A model generated the notes under the pieces. It ran no database searches. It was not told the DNA's origin and saw only the letters and a program-made list of their open reading frames with translations. A stretch of DNA of 64,000 nt from Arminella tubonensis (GTDB lineage Bacteria > Pseudomonadota > Alphaproteobacteria > Rhizobiales > Rhizobiaceae), in NCBI RefSeq assembly GCF_003240585.1, contig NZ_PCDP01000082.1, forward strand, positions 50,945-114,944, in the 5' to 3' direction. Shown one piece after another: positions 8,412-19,512 of the stretch (position 1 is the first letter of the stretch; the number at the start of each line of letters is the position of its first letter). A program made the position numbers and the translations under genes.

Positions 8412-9260
8412 TTACTTGTAGACCGGTGCCGGTGGGATATCGGCGGGCGGCATGTAGGTTGCAGTCTGGCAACCGCCGAAGTTGTAGCGGGCGCCGACGC
8501 GGGCTTCATGGATATTGATGCCCTCATCCGAGCCGGGACCGCCGTTCTGGGCGTAGCCGAACATGTCGCCGCCTTCGATGTGGCGGAAGCGGTAGCCGAC
8601 ATCGGCCTTGAGGTTGCAGGTCAGGTCGATCGAGGTACCGGCCATGAGAGCGTAGGTAAAGCGCCAGCTGCCGCGACCGTTGTGATAGTCCGAACCGTCG
8701 CACGATGTGGAATCGGCGTCGGCGCAGTTGGTATCTTTGAGCTGACCCCACTTGACGTAGGTACCACCGATACCGGCGCCCACGTATGGGGTAAAGGCGC
8801 CGTAGGTGCCAAGATCGACATAGGTATTGGCGAGAAGGCTCCAGGCCGTGATCGAAGACGAGTCGGTCGAAGTCGCGTCCGCCGGAGTGAAGCCCGGTCC
8901 GCAAGCTCCGCACTGGCCGTGCGTCGAACCCTTGAAATCGGACTTGAAGAGATAGTCCAACGTCACGTCCGTGCGCAGGTAGTTGTTGATCTGGTAACCG
9001 ACACCGCCGCCGAGGGTGACATTGTCGTCCAGCTCAGCGCTGCTGAAATCCACGTTGTTGCTGTTGGAGCCCTGGAAATAGTTGGCTCCGCGCAGGTCAG
9101 TGAAGGCGTAGCCCACATCGCCGCGCAAGTACCAGCCGCTCGCCTGGCTGACGGCAACCTCGGGCGCGGGCTGCGCCGGCTCCGGTTGGTAGAGGTCGGC
9201 TGAAAAGGCGGACGTACTTATAAGCGCAACGGCAACGGCGCCAATCAGGCGTTTCATCAT
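8412..9260 (-). CDS. Omp25/31-like outer-membrane beta-barrel protein, second copy
   Basis: 282 residues. Signal peptide ending at AFS-AD (about residue 21). The mature region has the same strand pattern as the 6705-7547 protein: GWYLRGDVGYAFTD, GGGVGYQINNYLRTDVTLDY, FTPYVGAGIGGTYVKWG, KADVGYRFRHIEGGDMFGY, HEARVGARYNFGG. It therefore looks like a tandem duplicate of the Omp25/31 type. Two adjacent ATG codons can serve as start. Cysteines in loop regions (CGACG, NCADADSTSCDGS) also occur in the first copy in other places and may form disulfides. Outer-membrane structural protein; no catalytic role seen. Confidence 0.87.
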   Translation of the reverse strand: MMKRLIGAVAVALISTSAFSADLYQPEPAQPAPEVAVSQASGWYLRGDVGYAFTDLRGANYFQGSNSNNVDFSSAELDDNVTLGGGVGYQINNYLRTDVTLDYLFKSDFKGSTHGQCGACGPGFTPADATSTDSSSITAWSLLANTYVDLGTYGAFTPYVGAGIGGTYVKWGQLKDTNCADADSTSCDGSDYHNGRGSWRFTYALMAGTSIDLTCNLKADVGYRFRHIEGGDMFGYAQNGGPGSDEGINIHEARVGARYNFGGCQTATYMPPADIPPAPVYK

Positions 9261-9484
9261 AACTTCGTCTCCAAATTCGCTATCACCGGCTCGCTAAATC
9301 AAGAGCCACCTCGACTTCATGTCGTGGATAATGAATCGGAAAGGTTAAAACGTTATTAACTACAATTATTTACCGTGTTCGTTGAAGTATATGTCAGATT
9401 GCAAAACAACAGCGGCCGAGTGCGCGCCTCTGGGAAAACGCAGCACTTGCCGTTCCGGCGATATAGTTGACGATCCTTTGGTGA

Positions 9485-10837
9485 TCAGGCCGCGGTGCGG
9501 ACGTTGGAAATCAGGCCGATGAGATCGTTGACGATGCGTTCGATCTGGCTCCGATCGTCGCCTTCGGCCATCACGCGGATGAGCGGCTCCGTGCCGGATG
9601 GACGGATCACCAGCCGGCCGTTTTTGGCAAGCTCGCTCTCGGCATCTGCAATCGCCTTCTTGACAATCCCGTCCTCGAGCGGTCTCCCGCCTGATATGCG
9701 CACATTGCGCAGCAGCTGGGGTACGGGTTCGAAGCGGTTGCAAACCTCGCTCACCGGCTTGCCGGTGCGCTTGACGGCGGCCAGGATCTGCAGGGCTGCG
9801 ACAAGCCCGTCGCCGGTCGTCCCGTAGTCGGACAGGACGATATGGCCGGATTGCTCGCCGCCGACGTTGAAATTGTGCTGGCGCATATGCTCGACGACAT
9901 ACCGGTCGCCGACCTTGGTGCGGGCCAGCGTCATGCCCTTGTTGTCAAGGAAACGCTCCAGGCCGAGATTGGACATGACGGTCGCAACGATGCCGTTGCC
10001 GCGCAGGAGCTGGTTGTCCGCCCAGTTCTCGGCGATGACCGCCATCAGCTGGTCACCGTCGATGATGTTGCCCGTCTCGTCGACGATGACGACGCGGTCG
10101 GCATCGCCGTCGAGTGCGATACCGATATCTGCCCGGACTTCATCGACCTTCTTCTGCAACGCGACCGGATTGGTCGATCCGCAATTCAGGTTGATATTCA
10201 TGCCGTTCGGATCGTTGCCGATCGTCACGACTTCAGCACCCAATTCCCAGAGCACGGCGGGAGCGACCTTGTAGGCGGCACCGTTGGCGCAATCGATCGC
10301 GATCCGCAGCCCCTGCAGCGTCACGTCCCGCGGTAGCGTCCGCTTCGCATGCTCGATGTAACGGTCATGCACGCCGTCGACGCGCTTGGCGCGACCGATG
10401 TCGTCGGATTTCGCCAGCTGAAGATTGAGGTCCTTTTCAAGAAGCTCCTCGATCTCCCCTTCGATATCGTCCGAGAGCTTGTAACCATCAGGACCGAACA
10501 GCTTGATACCATTGTCTTCGTAGGGATTGTGCGACGCCGAGATCATCACGCCTATGTCTGCACGCAGCGACCGCGTCAGCATGGCAACGGCGGGCGTGGG
10601 GATCGGGCCGAGAACGAAAGCGTCGAGACCAGCCGCGGTAAAGCCGGCGACCATGGCGTTTTCCAGCATGTAGCCAGAAAGCCGCGTATCCTTGCCGATG
10701 ACCACCCGGTGACGATGGTTGCCGCGACGAAAGATCGTGCCGGCGGCGATACCGACGCGCATAGCAAGATCCGGCGTCATCGGGAAGACATTGGACTGGC
10801 CGCGGATGCCGTCGGTTCCGAAATAGCTTCGCTTCAT
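9485..10837 (-). CDS. glmM: phosphoglucosamine mutase
   Basis: 450 residues from the ATG at 10837 (MKRSYFGTDGIRG), the standard start and length; upstream in-frame codons to 10873 are discarded. It isomerises glucosamine-6-phosphate to glucosamine-1-phosphate for UDP-GlcNAc, hence peptidoglycan and LPS. The phospho-serine is S102 in ISASHNP, the metal loop is DGDADR (243-248), and the C-terminus has the phosphate-binding RPSGTEP. It follows ftsH on the same strand but is separated by a terminator, so it probably has its own promoter in 10838-10998. Confidence 0.97.
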   Translation of the reverse strand: MKRSYFGTDGIRGQSNVFPMTPDLAMRVGIAAGTIFRRGNHRHRVVIGKDTRLSGYMLENAMVAGFTAAGLDAFVLGPIPTPAVAMLTRSLRADIGVMISASHNPYEDNGIKLFGPDGYKLSDDIEGEIEELLEKDLNLQLAKSDDIGRAKRVDGVHDRYIEHAKRTLPRDVTLQGLRIAIDCANGAAYKVAPAVLWELGAEVVTIGNDPNGMNINLNCGSTNPVALQKKVDEVRADIGIALDGDADRVVIVDETGNIIDGDQLMAVIAENWADNQLLRGNGIVATVMSNLGLERFLDNKGMTLARTKVGDRYVVEHMRQHNFNVGGEQSGHIVLSDYGTTGDGLVAALQILAAVKRTGKPVSEVCNRFEPVPQLLRNVRISGGRPLEDGIVKKAIADAESELAKNGRLVIRPSGTEPLIRVMAEGDDRSQIERIVNDLIGLISNVRTAA

Positions 10838-10998
10838 ATGCACTCCTGCCATTGCAGCGCGCCTAGATGGCAACGCATCCGATTAAGCGATTGCGACTCA
10901 ATCGGTACGCAAACAAACCTGAAAATAACAGGCTCATGACACAAATTGCCGCATCCATCACGTCAATTACCGCAAATGAGTATCATATCCCGTTACCA

Positions 10999-11037
10999 TT
11001 AAAAAAGGCCGGCACCCGAGAAACGGGAGCCGGCCTT
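10999..11037 (-). terminator. rho-independent terminator of ftsH
   Basis: Long stem AAGGCCGGC (11005-11013) / GCCGGCCTT (11029-11037), extended by CCCG/CGGG inside, then a run of T on the minus strand (complement of AAAAAA at 11001-11006). It lies 25 bp after the ftsH stop and separates ftsH from glmM. Confidence 0.88.
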
Positions 11038-11061
11038 GCTTTGTCAACTGGTTAGGTCGCT

Positions 11062-13005
<1,944 letters not shown>

Positions 13006-13071
13006 TGAACTCCCCAGGGAAATGAAACAGCCGACCTTTTGGCAGCTGGCAACTTGGCCACTAACATAGGG

Positions 13072-14451
13072 TTACGCATGCCCCTTGCCAAGGTAATCCG
13101 CGCCAACGGATGCGTTTTCCGTCAATAACCCCGAAAGCGGCGGCTGCAAATATGGCTTTCTCCCGAAGGAGATTGCCAGGCGGTTCGCGAAACAGAGATC
13201 GAATCGCGTCAGAAAGCGGTCGAACGGTGCAAAATAGGGGGCCACATGGACGATCGTGCCAGCTCCTAGCGACGTCTGCCCCCCAAGATGGATGATGTGT
13301 GGCAAAACCGCACCGGCTCGGTAGACCGCCGCCTTCGGCAGCGTCGTCGCTAATGCAGTCGCCCCTCCATTGCCTGAAGGTTCCACCCGAACTGACGTCG
13401 CGCCGCCGTTGACGATCTCGAAGCGCCCGTCCCACACCCCGTGTTCGCCGGGCGCAAGCACCAGCGGCTCGATGCCCCGGCTCTCCCGCATCATGTAGAG
13501 ACCGCTGCTGCGCAGATCGAAGACCACGCCACCTGACGTCCGCCGCCCGGGCGAGCGCTCTCCGATGAAATCGAGAATACGCCGGAGCCGCTCGCGGCCG
13601 AGCCCGAAAGATTGGCCGCCCAGTACCGCCGTCAGATTGGAAAGCGCATAGGCAAGAACGGCGCTGTCCGCGTCGAGCCCGGGCGTACGAATTTCCGCGA
13701 GCGCGGCCGCATGGATGATCACATGAGATTCCAGCCAGTCGGCCGCGGCCGCCGAGATCGCAGCGCGCGCAGCACCCGCGTAAACCGGGACAGTCGGCAG
13801 GTTCTTCAGCGTCGCAAGGTATTTGCGGGTCCTGACCCTCTCATAATGCGGGTCATCATTGCTCGGATCGTCGATCCAGGAAATCTCGCGATTTGTCAGA
13901 TACGCGCGGATATTGTCGCGACGACAGGCGAGAAGAGGACGGATGACCCATATCCTCCGGTCGAACAGTACCGCATCGGCGATGCCCGTTCCGACGCCGG
14001 GCTCTCCATCCGCAAGCCGAGCACCGCGCATGGCAAGCGTCTCCAGCTGGTCGTCCAGCGTGTGGGCGGTGACGATGACATTGGCGCCGAGATCGGCGGT
14101 GGCATCGGCGAGTAGCTCATAGCGAGCCTCGCGCGCCGCCGCCATGAGGCCACTCCTCGGCTTGTCGCCTTCCCAGCGACGGGTCACGTGCGTAATGCCA
14201 AGCCTGGAACACAGTGCCGCGACCACGACAGCTTCAGCGGCACTCTCGGGTCGCAAGCCATGATCGATGGTCGCAGCAGACAGGGTGATTTCTGGATGGG
14301 GGAAGGTTTTGAGGCAATCGGCAAGCATAACAAGCAGGCCGATGGAATCGCTGCCGCCGGATACGGCGACGAGAATATGCGCAGGCTTTCGAAGCGAACC
14401 GAGGAATTTCGCGGCGGCGGCTTCCGGGCTCTCCGTGGCGTTTTCGCTCAC
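13072..14451 (-). CDS. tilS: tRNA(Ile) lysidine synthetase
   Basis: 459 residues. Modifies the wobble cytidine of the CAU-anticodon tRNA-Ile to lysidine, so that AUA is read as isoleucine; essential. The PP-loop motif SGGSDS is at 31-36, followed by the family-typical TIDHGLRPES and later HTLDDQLETLAMR. The C-terminal third is less conserved, as usual for alphaproteobacterial members. It lies 11 bp downstream of cpoB and 66 bp upstream of ftsH, so it is probably co-transcribed with one or both. Confidence 0.95.
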   Translation of the reverse strand: MSENATESPEAAAAKFLGSLRKPAHILVAVSGGSDSIGLLVMLADCLKTFPHPEITLSAATIDHGLRPESAAEAVVVAALCSRLGITHVTRRWEGDKPRSGLMAAAREARYELLADATADLGANVIVTAHTLDDQLETLAMRGARLADGEPGVGTGIADAVLFDRRIWVIRPLLACRRDNIRAYLTNREISWIDDPSNDDPHYERVRTRKYLATLKNLPTVPVYAGAARAAISAAAADWLESHVIIHAAALAEIRTPGLDADSAVLAYALSNLTAVLGGQSFGLGRERLRRILDFIGERSPGRRTSGGVVFDLRSSGLYMMRESRGIEPLVLAPGEHGVWDGRFEIVNGGATSVRVEPSGNGGATALATTLPKAAVYRAGAVLPHIIHLGGQTSLGAGTIVHVAPYFAPFDRFLTRFDLCFANRLAISFGRKPYLQPPLSGLLTENASVGADYLGKGHA

Positions 14452-14462
14452 AGCCTCGCCGA

Positions 14463-15485
14463 TCAGCAGGCCAGCCGCTTTTCTTCGCTGGCGACCTTGG
14501 TAATTACAGGCTTGGAAGCCTTCGGATATTTCTTGGTCACTTCATGCAGCGTCGCGCAGGCTGTGTCCTTGTTGTCGAGGGCAGCCAGCGACATGCCGAG
14601 TTTCAACAGCATTTCAGGCGCTTTTTCGGACGAGCCGTATTTCTTGTACGCGTTCACGAAGGTCGTGGCGGCATCGTTGTATTTGCCTTGCGAATAAAGC
14701 GCCTCGCCAAGCCAGAAGTTGGCGTCGGGCGATCGTGCCGTCTCGGGATAGCTGCCGATATACTGCCGGAACTCCTTTTCGGCGATGCTGTAGTCGCCCG
14801 AGAGGACGTGTCCGTAGGCAGCCTTATACATATCGGTTTCGTTGCCCAGCGAGGCCGTCTGATCGTCCGAGCTCGCCGCGGGCGCGGCCCCGGAGCCATT
14901 CTTGACCTGGTTTGCCTTTGCGGCGACCGGAGCGCCGCTCTGGTCGAACTGGATCGACCCGAGCTGGGACGGCGGCTGGCCGAGCCCATTGCTCTTCGAC
15001 GACGTGTCCGGCATGTCGCTCCCGCCGGGCGTCTCGATGACCCTGGCGACGTCGTCCGACTTGCCGGCCGGAGCGGCAGGCGTATCCGCCTCGCTCTTCT
15101 TGATTGAGCCGCCGGTGGCAGCTGCGCCCGACGCGCCCTTCTTCTCAAGGCTCTGGAAGCGGAATTCGTTGTCTTCCTGCGTCTTGCGGATCGTCTCCTG
15201 CATCTGCAGCAGCTGGAAACTCATTTCCTCGATCCGGCCGTTCAGCTGCCGCATCTGGTCTTCAAGCTGCTGCAATCGCACTTCAGCGTCGCTGCTCTGC
15301 ACAAGCACCGGAGATTGATTGGGGCTGACGGCTTCATCGAGCGGCCTCGGCGGAAGCGTTGCCGGCTCCTGCTGTGCGCTGCGCGACCCAAGGTGAAGCC
15401 CGAAAAGCGACATGGAGAATGCCTGGCCCCCGGAGCCGCTGACGGCTGCGAGGCAAAGCATGCCTGCCACGACAAATTTCCTCAT
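14463..15485 (-). CDS. cpoB: Tol-Pal system protein CpoB (YbgF)
   Basis: 340 residues from the ATG at 15485, which has AGGACG eight bases upstream and opens the signal peptide (RKFVVAGMLCLAAVSGSGGQAFS); the in-frame ATG 21 nt earlier is possible. After the signal comes a coiled coil (VRLQQLEDQMRQLNGRIEEM), a long Ser/Ala/Gly/Pro-rich linker, then a C-terminal set of three TPR repeats (MYKAAYGHVLSGDYSIAEKEF onward). Periplasmic partner of TolA that in E. coli ties Tol-Pal constriction to peptidoglycan synthesis by PBP1B. Last gene of the Tol-Pal run. Confidence 0.93.
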   Translation of the reverse strand: MRKFVVAGMLCLAAVSGSGGQAFSMSLFGLHLGSRSAQQEPATLPPRPLDEAVSPNQSPVLVQSSDAEVRLQQLEDQMRQLNGRIEEMSFQLLQMQETIRKTQEDNEFRFQSLEKKGASGAAATGGSIKKSEADTPAAPAGKSDDVARVIETPGGSDMPDTSSKSNGLGQPPSQLGSIQFDQSGAPVAAKANQVKNGSGAAPAASSDDQTASLGNETDMYKAAYGHVLSGDYSIAEKEFRQYIGSYPETARSPDANFWLGEALYSQGKYNDAATTFVNAYKKYGSSEKAPEMLLKLGMSLAALDNKDTACATLHEVTKKYPKASKPVITKVASEEKRLAC

Positions 15486-15602
15486 TTGTATCGTCCTGTC
15501 TTTCATGATTCTTCGCGCCGACGGCACGAGCAGGAGTTTTTACAATTGCTCTCAAAAAGCAACGGAGTTCGGCCAAAGTGTGGTCGAAAAAGCAAACACG
15601 GC

Positions 15603-15638
15603 TGGATAAAAAGATAAAGGCGGCCGATACGGCCGCCT
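15603..15638 (-). terminator. probable terminator after pal
   Basis: Perfect stem AGGCGGCCG (15618-15626) / CGGCCGCCT (15630-15638), loop of three. On the minus strand it is followed by TTTATCTTTTTATCC, T-rich though interrupted. It would end or attenuate the tol-pal transcript before cpoB. Confidence 0.7.
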
Positions 15639-15666
15639 CCATCAATGCAAGAGAGCTATTGAGCTA

Positions 15667-16200
15667 TCAAGAGCCGGCGCCGTTCAGGACGGTAACTGCG
15701 CGGCGGTTCTGCGACCAGCAGGAGATATCGTCGCAAACCGCGACCGGGCGTTCCTTGCCGTAGGAGATCGTCTTCATGCGATTCGCGGGAACGCCCTTCG
15801 ACACGAGGAAATCCTTGGTGGCGGCGGCGCGGCGGGCACCGAGCGCGAGGTTGTATTCGCGAGTACCGCGTTCGTCAGCATGGCCTTCGACCGTGATTGC
15901 ATACTTCGGATAGCGGGCAAGCCACTGAGCCTGGCGGGAAAGCGTCTGGGCGGCATCCGCGCGGATTGAGGTGGAATCCGTGTCGAAGAAGATGCGGTCG
16001 CCGACATTGACCGTGAAGTCCTGAGCCGAGCCCGGGGTCGCAGCGCCTGCACCGTTCAGGCCGAGGCCATTGGCGTCGTTCGGCAGGCTCTTCTTGGAGG
16101 CGCAGCCGGCAAGAGCCAGGCCGCACACAAGTGCGATCATGATCGGGTTGCGGGCGAAGTTCTGCATGCGGCTCGTGGCCGGGATGTCAATACGGCTCAT
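15667..16200 (-). CDS. pal: peptidoglycan-associated lipoprotein Pal
   Basis: 177 residues from the ATG at 16200, chosen because AAGGAGAG lies seven bases upstream. The lipobox LALAGC puts the lipidated cysteine at C33. The C-terminal domain is OmpA-like: FFDTDSTSIRADA, then EGHADERGTREYNLALGARRA, the peptidoglycan (diaminopimelate) binding helix. Anchored in the outer membrane, it binds peptidoglycan and TolB and keeps the envelope joined during division. Gap to tolB is 153 bp. Confidence 0.96.
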   Translation of the reverse strand: MSRIDIPATSRMQNFARNPIMIALVCGLALAGCASKKSLPNDANGLGLNGAGAATPGSAQDFTVNVGDRIFFDTDSTSIRADAAQTLSRQAQWLARYPKYAITVEGHADERGTREYNLALGARRAAATKDFLVSKGVPANRMKTISYGKERPVAVCDDISCWSQNRRAVTVLNGAGS

Positions 16201-16353
16201 AGCCGGTCTCTCCTTGCGTCTTGTATTAAGGTTGCCAGACTGTAACCGCACGCGGTTAATCCGATTTCAACAAACGTGGTTAAAGAAGTCTAAATTGTCC
16301 CGAAAATTGACCTCACAGCACTTTGCGGCGAGAACGTGACGGCTAATTTAGCG

Positions 16354-17670
16354 CTACTCAAGCAGTGGTGACCAAGCCGGGTCCGAGCCGAAGCCGGGAG
16401 TCTTGATCTGCTGCTCGTTGTAGCCGGTCAGATCGATCGAATAGAGAGCCGGGCCGCTTGCACCGGCGGCTTCGCGGAAGAACATGATGACGCGGCCATT
16501 CGGCGCCCAGGTCGGTCCTTCGTTGTGGAAGCCGGTGGTCAGCAGCCGCTCGCCCGATCCATCCGTCTTCATCACGCCGATCGAGAAGGTGCCGCCGGAT
16601 TGTTTGGTAAAGGCGATCAGATCGCCACGCGGCGACCACACCGGCGTCGAATAAGATCCATCGCCGAAAGAGATACGATGCTGGTTCGAGCCGTCGGCAT
16701 TCATCACATAGATCTGCTGCTTGCCGCCACGGTCGCTTTCAAAGGTGATCTGCGTTCCGTCGGGCGAATAGGACGGCGAAGTGTCGATCGCCGTCGTCGA
16801 AGTCAGACGCGTCGTCGTGCGCGAGCGCAGGTCCATGGTGTAGATATTGGCGTTGCCTTCCTGCTGAAGGCTCATGATCACCCGCTGACCGTCAGGCGAA
16901 AACCGCGGCGAGAACGTCATGCCGGGAAAATTGCCGACCACCTCACGCTGTCCGCTGTCGAGTTGCAGCAGATAGACCCGCGGCTGGTTGTTGGCGAACG
17001 ACATGTAGGTCACCTCCTGCCGGTTGGGCGAGAAGCGCGGCGTCAGCACAAGGTCGCTGCCGTCGGTCAGCATCCGGACGTTGAAGCCGTCCTGGTCCAT
17101 GATCGCCAGCTGGTTCTTGCGCGCTGTCTTCGGACCGCTTTCAGCGACGAAGACCACGCGGCTGTCGAAATAGCCCTTTTCGCCGGTGATCTGCTGATAG
17201 ATCGCATCGGAGATGATGTGGGCCAGACGACGCCAGTTTTCCGGCTGCGTATAGAATTGCTGTCCGGTCATCTGCTTGGCGGCGAAAGTGTCCCACAGCC
17301 GAAACTCTGCACGAAGCCGACCGTCGGCCTCTTTCGTAACGCGGCCGGTGACGAGGGCCTGCGCATTGATCGAAGTCCAGTCAGGGAAGCGTGGAGCGGC
17401 GTCCGAATTGGTGATCTTCTCGATGAACGCCGACTTGTTGATTGGCGCAAACAGCCCGGAACGCTGCAGGTCTGCGGCGACGACACCTGAAATCTGCGCA
17501 CCGAGATCGCCGTTCGAGAGGAAATCGGTGATGGCGATCGGCAACGGCGCGACATTGCCCTTGTTGATGTTGAGTTCCACCTCGGCGTAGGCCGGGGTTG
17601 CGACAACCGCCATCAGACCCGCTAGTACCAGCAAGAGACGGACAAAAGAATTTCTGATCATATGTGCCAA
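16354..17670 (-). CDS. tolB: Tol-Pal system translocation protein TolB
   Basis: 438 residues. Signal peptide cleaved after TPAYA (residue 29). An N-terminal alpha/beta domain (ELNINKGNVAPLPIAITDF) is followed by a six-bladed beta-propeller made of WD40-like PD40 repeats: LTPRFSPNRQEVTYMS, FSPRFSPDGQRVIMS, TSPSYSPDGTQITFES, STPVWSPRGDLIAFT, GPTWAPNGRVIMF. Periplasmic, it shuttles between Pal and TolA. Either of two close start codons (17670 or 17661) is possible. Order tolQ-tolR-tolA-tolB-pal-cpoB is the classical one. Confidence 0.97.
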   Translation of the reverse strand: MAHMIRNSFVRLLLVLAGLMAVVATPAYAEVELNINKGNVAPLPIAITDFLSNGDLGAQISGVVAADLQRSGLFAPINKSAFIEKITNSDAAPRFPDWTSINAQALVTGRVTKEADGRLRAEFRLWDTFAAKQMTGQQFYTQPENWRRLAHIISDAIYQQITGEKGYFDSRVVFVAESGPKTARKNQLAIMDQDGFNVRMLTDGSDLVLTPRFSPNRQEVTYMSFANNQPRVYLLQLDSGQREVVGNFPGMTFSPRFSPDGQRVIMSLQQEGNANIYTMDLRSRTTTRLTSTTAIDTSPSYSPDGTQITFESDRGGKQQIYVMNADGSNQHRISFGDGSYSTPVWSPRGDLIAFTKQSGGTFSIGVMKTDGSGERLLTTGFHNEGPTWAPNGRVIMFFREAAGASGPALYSIDLTGYNEQQIKTPGFGSDPAWSPLLE

Positions 17671-17771
17671 GCCTTTCAGCTATTGATAGCGCAAGTACGC
17701 TGGGAGCGAAGCGAGGATGAGTTCGCTCCAATCATGGTATTTTTCGCGCGACAAAGTGTTGAAGTCCCGCA

Positions 17772-19013
17772 TCACAGCCCCAGGTCGCTCGCGTCGAAAT
17801 TGAGCACTACCTGGTTCCAGCCGTTCTCACCGTCGAATTTCTCAGCCGGCAAATCCTTGAAGGGTGCGGACCGCATGACGGCGCGCAGCGCGCTGCTGCT
17901 GATCGCATTCTGAGTTCCTTCCGGGCCGCCGGTCGCGGTCACCGTCGGGCTTCCGATGACGTTGCCGGATTTGTCGAGCTGTATGACGACCTTGACGCGC
18001 ACTTCGGATGCGCCATCGAGACCGGCAACGACATTCCAGTTGCCCTGAATCAAGCTCTTCAGTCCGTCAAGCTCGCTTGCGCTAAGCTTGCCGCCACCGG
18101 CCGACTTCTTGCCCCCGAGCGAAGCCACTTGCGTATCCGCGCCTGCCGAAGCTTCCTGCTTGGAGCGCTTGGCGCCACCGGCGGAGGATTGCTTGTTCAG
18201 CATGGTGGAAATCTGGTCGACGTTGAAATCGCTGCTTTGCGCATTCGAGCTCTTCGCAGTTTCACGCTTCTTGTCGTCGGCCTTCTTGCCGTCGTCAGCC
18301 GACTTGGTGGTGCTCTGCGTCGTCGTCTTGTCGGTTACCTTCGGATCCGGCTTGACCGGGTCCGGCTTCACCTCGGGCTTTACGTCAGGCGTCTTCTCCG
18401 CAGTTTTCTGCGGGATCGGCTCGGGCTTCACCACCGGAACCGGGATATTATCGGGAACGGTTATTTCAGCCGGCTGCGGGGTAGGTGGGGGCGGCGGCGT
18501 TTCAGCCTTGACTTCCGGCGTAGGAAGCGGAGGCGTTGGTGTCGGATCCGGCTTTGGTGGAGTTGGGGTGGGCGGCGTGATCTCAGGCTTGACCTGGGGA
18601 ATAGCGGCCACTTCCTTCGGCGCTGCCTCGGTTTCCGTCTGCTCGATCGTCTTCACGTCGTTCGGTGTCGGATCGTTCTTCGGCGTCGGAGTCTCGACCT
18701 TCTTCTGCCCCGCAGCGACGTTGTCGTCGGTCGGTCGGGCTGTCGGTGTCGCCGGGTTCTTCAGATCGATGGAGTTTTCACCAGCATTCTGCGCGTTGGC
18801 CACTTCGGTCTGCTTGACGGTCTGCTTCTTCGCAGCATGGTCTTTTTTGGGAGCGGTCTTCTCGCCCTGCTGAAGCTGGTCGGCAGACACGAGGTCGACC
18901 GGCATTGCTTCGCTCTCGGGAGTCTCGAGAGAAGGCGGCGCGCCAATGGTCAGCAAGGCGCAGGCGAGCACCAGACAGTGAAGAACAGCAGATGTGACAA
19001 CGTTGCCCCTCAT
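17772..19013 (-). CDS. tolA: TolA cell-envelope energy-transducing protein
   Basis: 413 residues. One membrane helix near the N-terminus (VVTSAVLHCLVLACALLTIG), then a very long low-complexity periplasmic stretch rich in Pro, Lys, Thr and Glu (residues about 60-280), and a C-terminal TonB/TolA-like domain (LDGLKSLIQGNWNVVAG, VKVVIQLDKSGNVIG, ALRAVMRSAPF). It spans the periplasm and passes the proton-driven force of TolQ-TolR to TolB-Pal. The SEL/H-like N-terminal helix and position 9 bp after tolR support the assignment despite low sequence conservation. Confidence 0.93.
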   Translation of the reverse strand: MRGNVVTSAVLHCLVLACALLTIGAPPSLETPESEAMPVDLVSADQLQQGEKTAPKKDHAAKKQTVKQTEVANAQNAGENSIDLKNPATPTARPTDDNVAAGQKKVETPTPKNDPTPNDVKTIEQTETEAAPKEVAAIPQVKPEITPPTPTPPKPDPTPTPPLPTPEVKAETPPPPPTPQPAEITVPDNIPVPVVKPEPIPQKTAEKTPDVKPEVKPDPVKPDPKVTDKTTTQSTTKSADDGKKADDKKRETAKSSNAQSSDFNVDQISTMLNKQSSAGGAKRSKQEASAGADTQVASLGGKKSAGGGKLSASELDGLKSLIQGNWNVVAGLDGASEVRVKVVIQLDKSGNVIGSPTVTATGGPEGTQNAISSSALRAVMRSAPFKDLPAEKFDGENGWNQVVLNFDASDLGL

Positions 19014-19022
19014 GTCGGTCCG

Positions 19023-19484
19023 CTATTTGTCCTGTTTCTGCTGGGTAACCAGGCCGATATTCTTGTATCCGGCCTCCTGGATGCGCGACATGACATCCGC
19101 GATCACACCGTAAGGCGCCGTCGCGTCGCCGCGTACGAAAATGCGTTCATTGTATCCTGTCGTGGCAATCGCCTGCAGCTTGGCCGCGATTTCCGCGGCG
19201 GGAATCTGCGTTTCCTGAATGAAGACATCGCCCGAGCCCTTGACCGAAATCGTGATCGGCTGCGTCTGCGCGTTCAGGGCGCCGGCCTGCGTCTGCGGCA
19301 GGTCGATCGGCACGCCCGAGGTCATCATCGGCGCTGCCACCATGAAGATGATGAGCAGCACGAGCATGACGTCGACCATCGGCGTGACGTTGATTTCGGA
19401 AATAGGACCGCCTCTGCCGTGCCCTCTACGACGGCCGCCGCGACGACCACCGCCCCCGCCATTGCCTCCAACAGACATACCCAT
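19023..19484 (-). CDS. tolR: TolR proton-channel protein (ExbD/TolR family)
   Basis: 153 residues. A Gly/Arg-rich cytosolic N-terminus (residues 6-26) is followed by ISEINVTPMVDVMLVLLIIFMVA, with the family's essential membrane aspartate at D38, and a periplasmic domain (IDLPQTQAGALNAQ onward). With TolQ it forms the proton-driven motor of the Tol system in the inner membrane. The Gly/Arg-rich head is longer than in E. coli TolR. It lies 28 bp after tolQ and 9 bp before tolA. Confidence 0.95.
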   Translation of the reverse strand: MGMSVGGNGGGGGRRGGRRRGHGRGGPISEINVTPMVDVMLVLLIIFMVAAPMMTSGVPIDLPQTQAGALNAQTQPITISVKGSGDVFIQETQIPAAEIAAKLQAIATTGYNERIFVRGDATAPYGVIADVMSRIQEAGYKNIGLVTQQKQDK

Positions 19485-19512
19485 CTGATGTTACTCCGAT
19501 CCTGTCCGTCTT

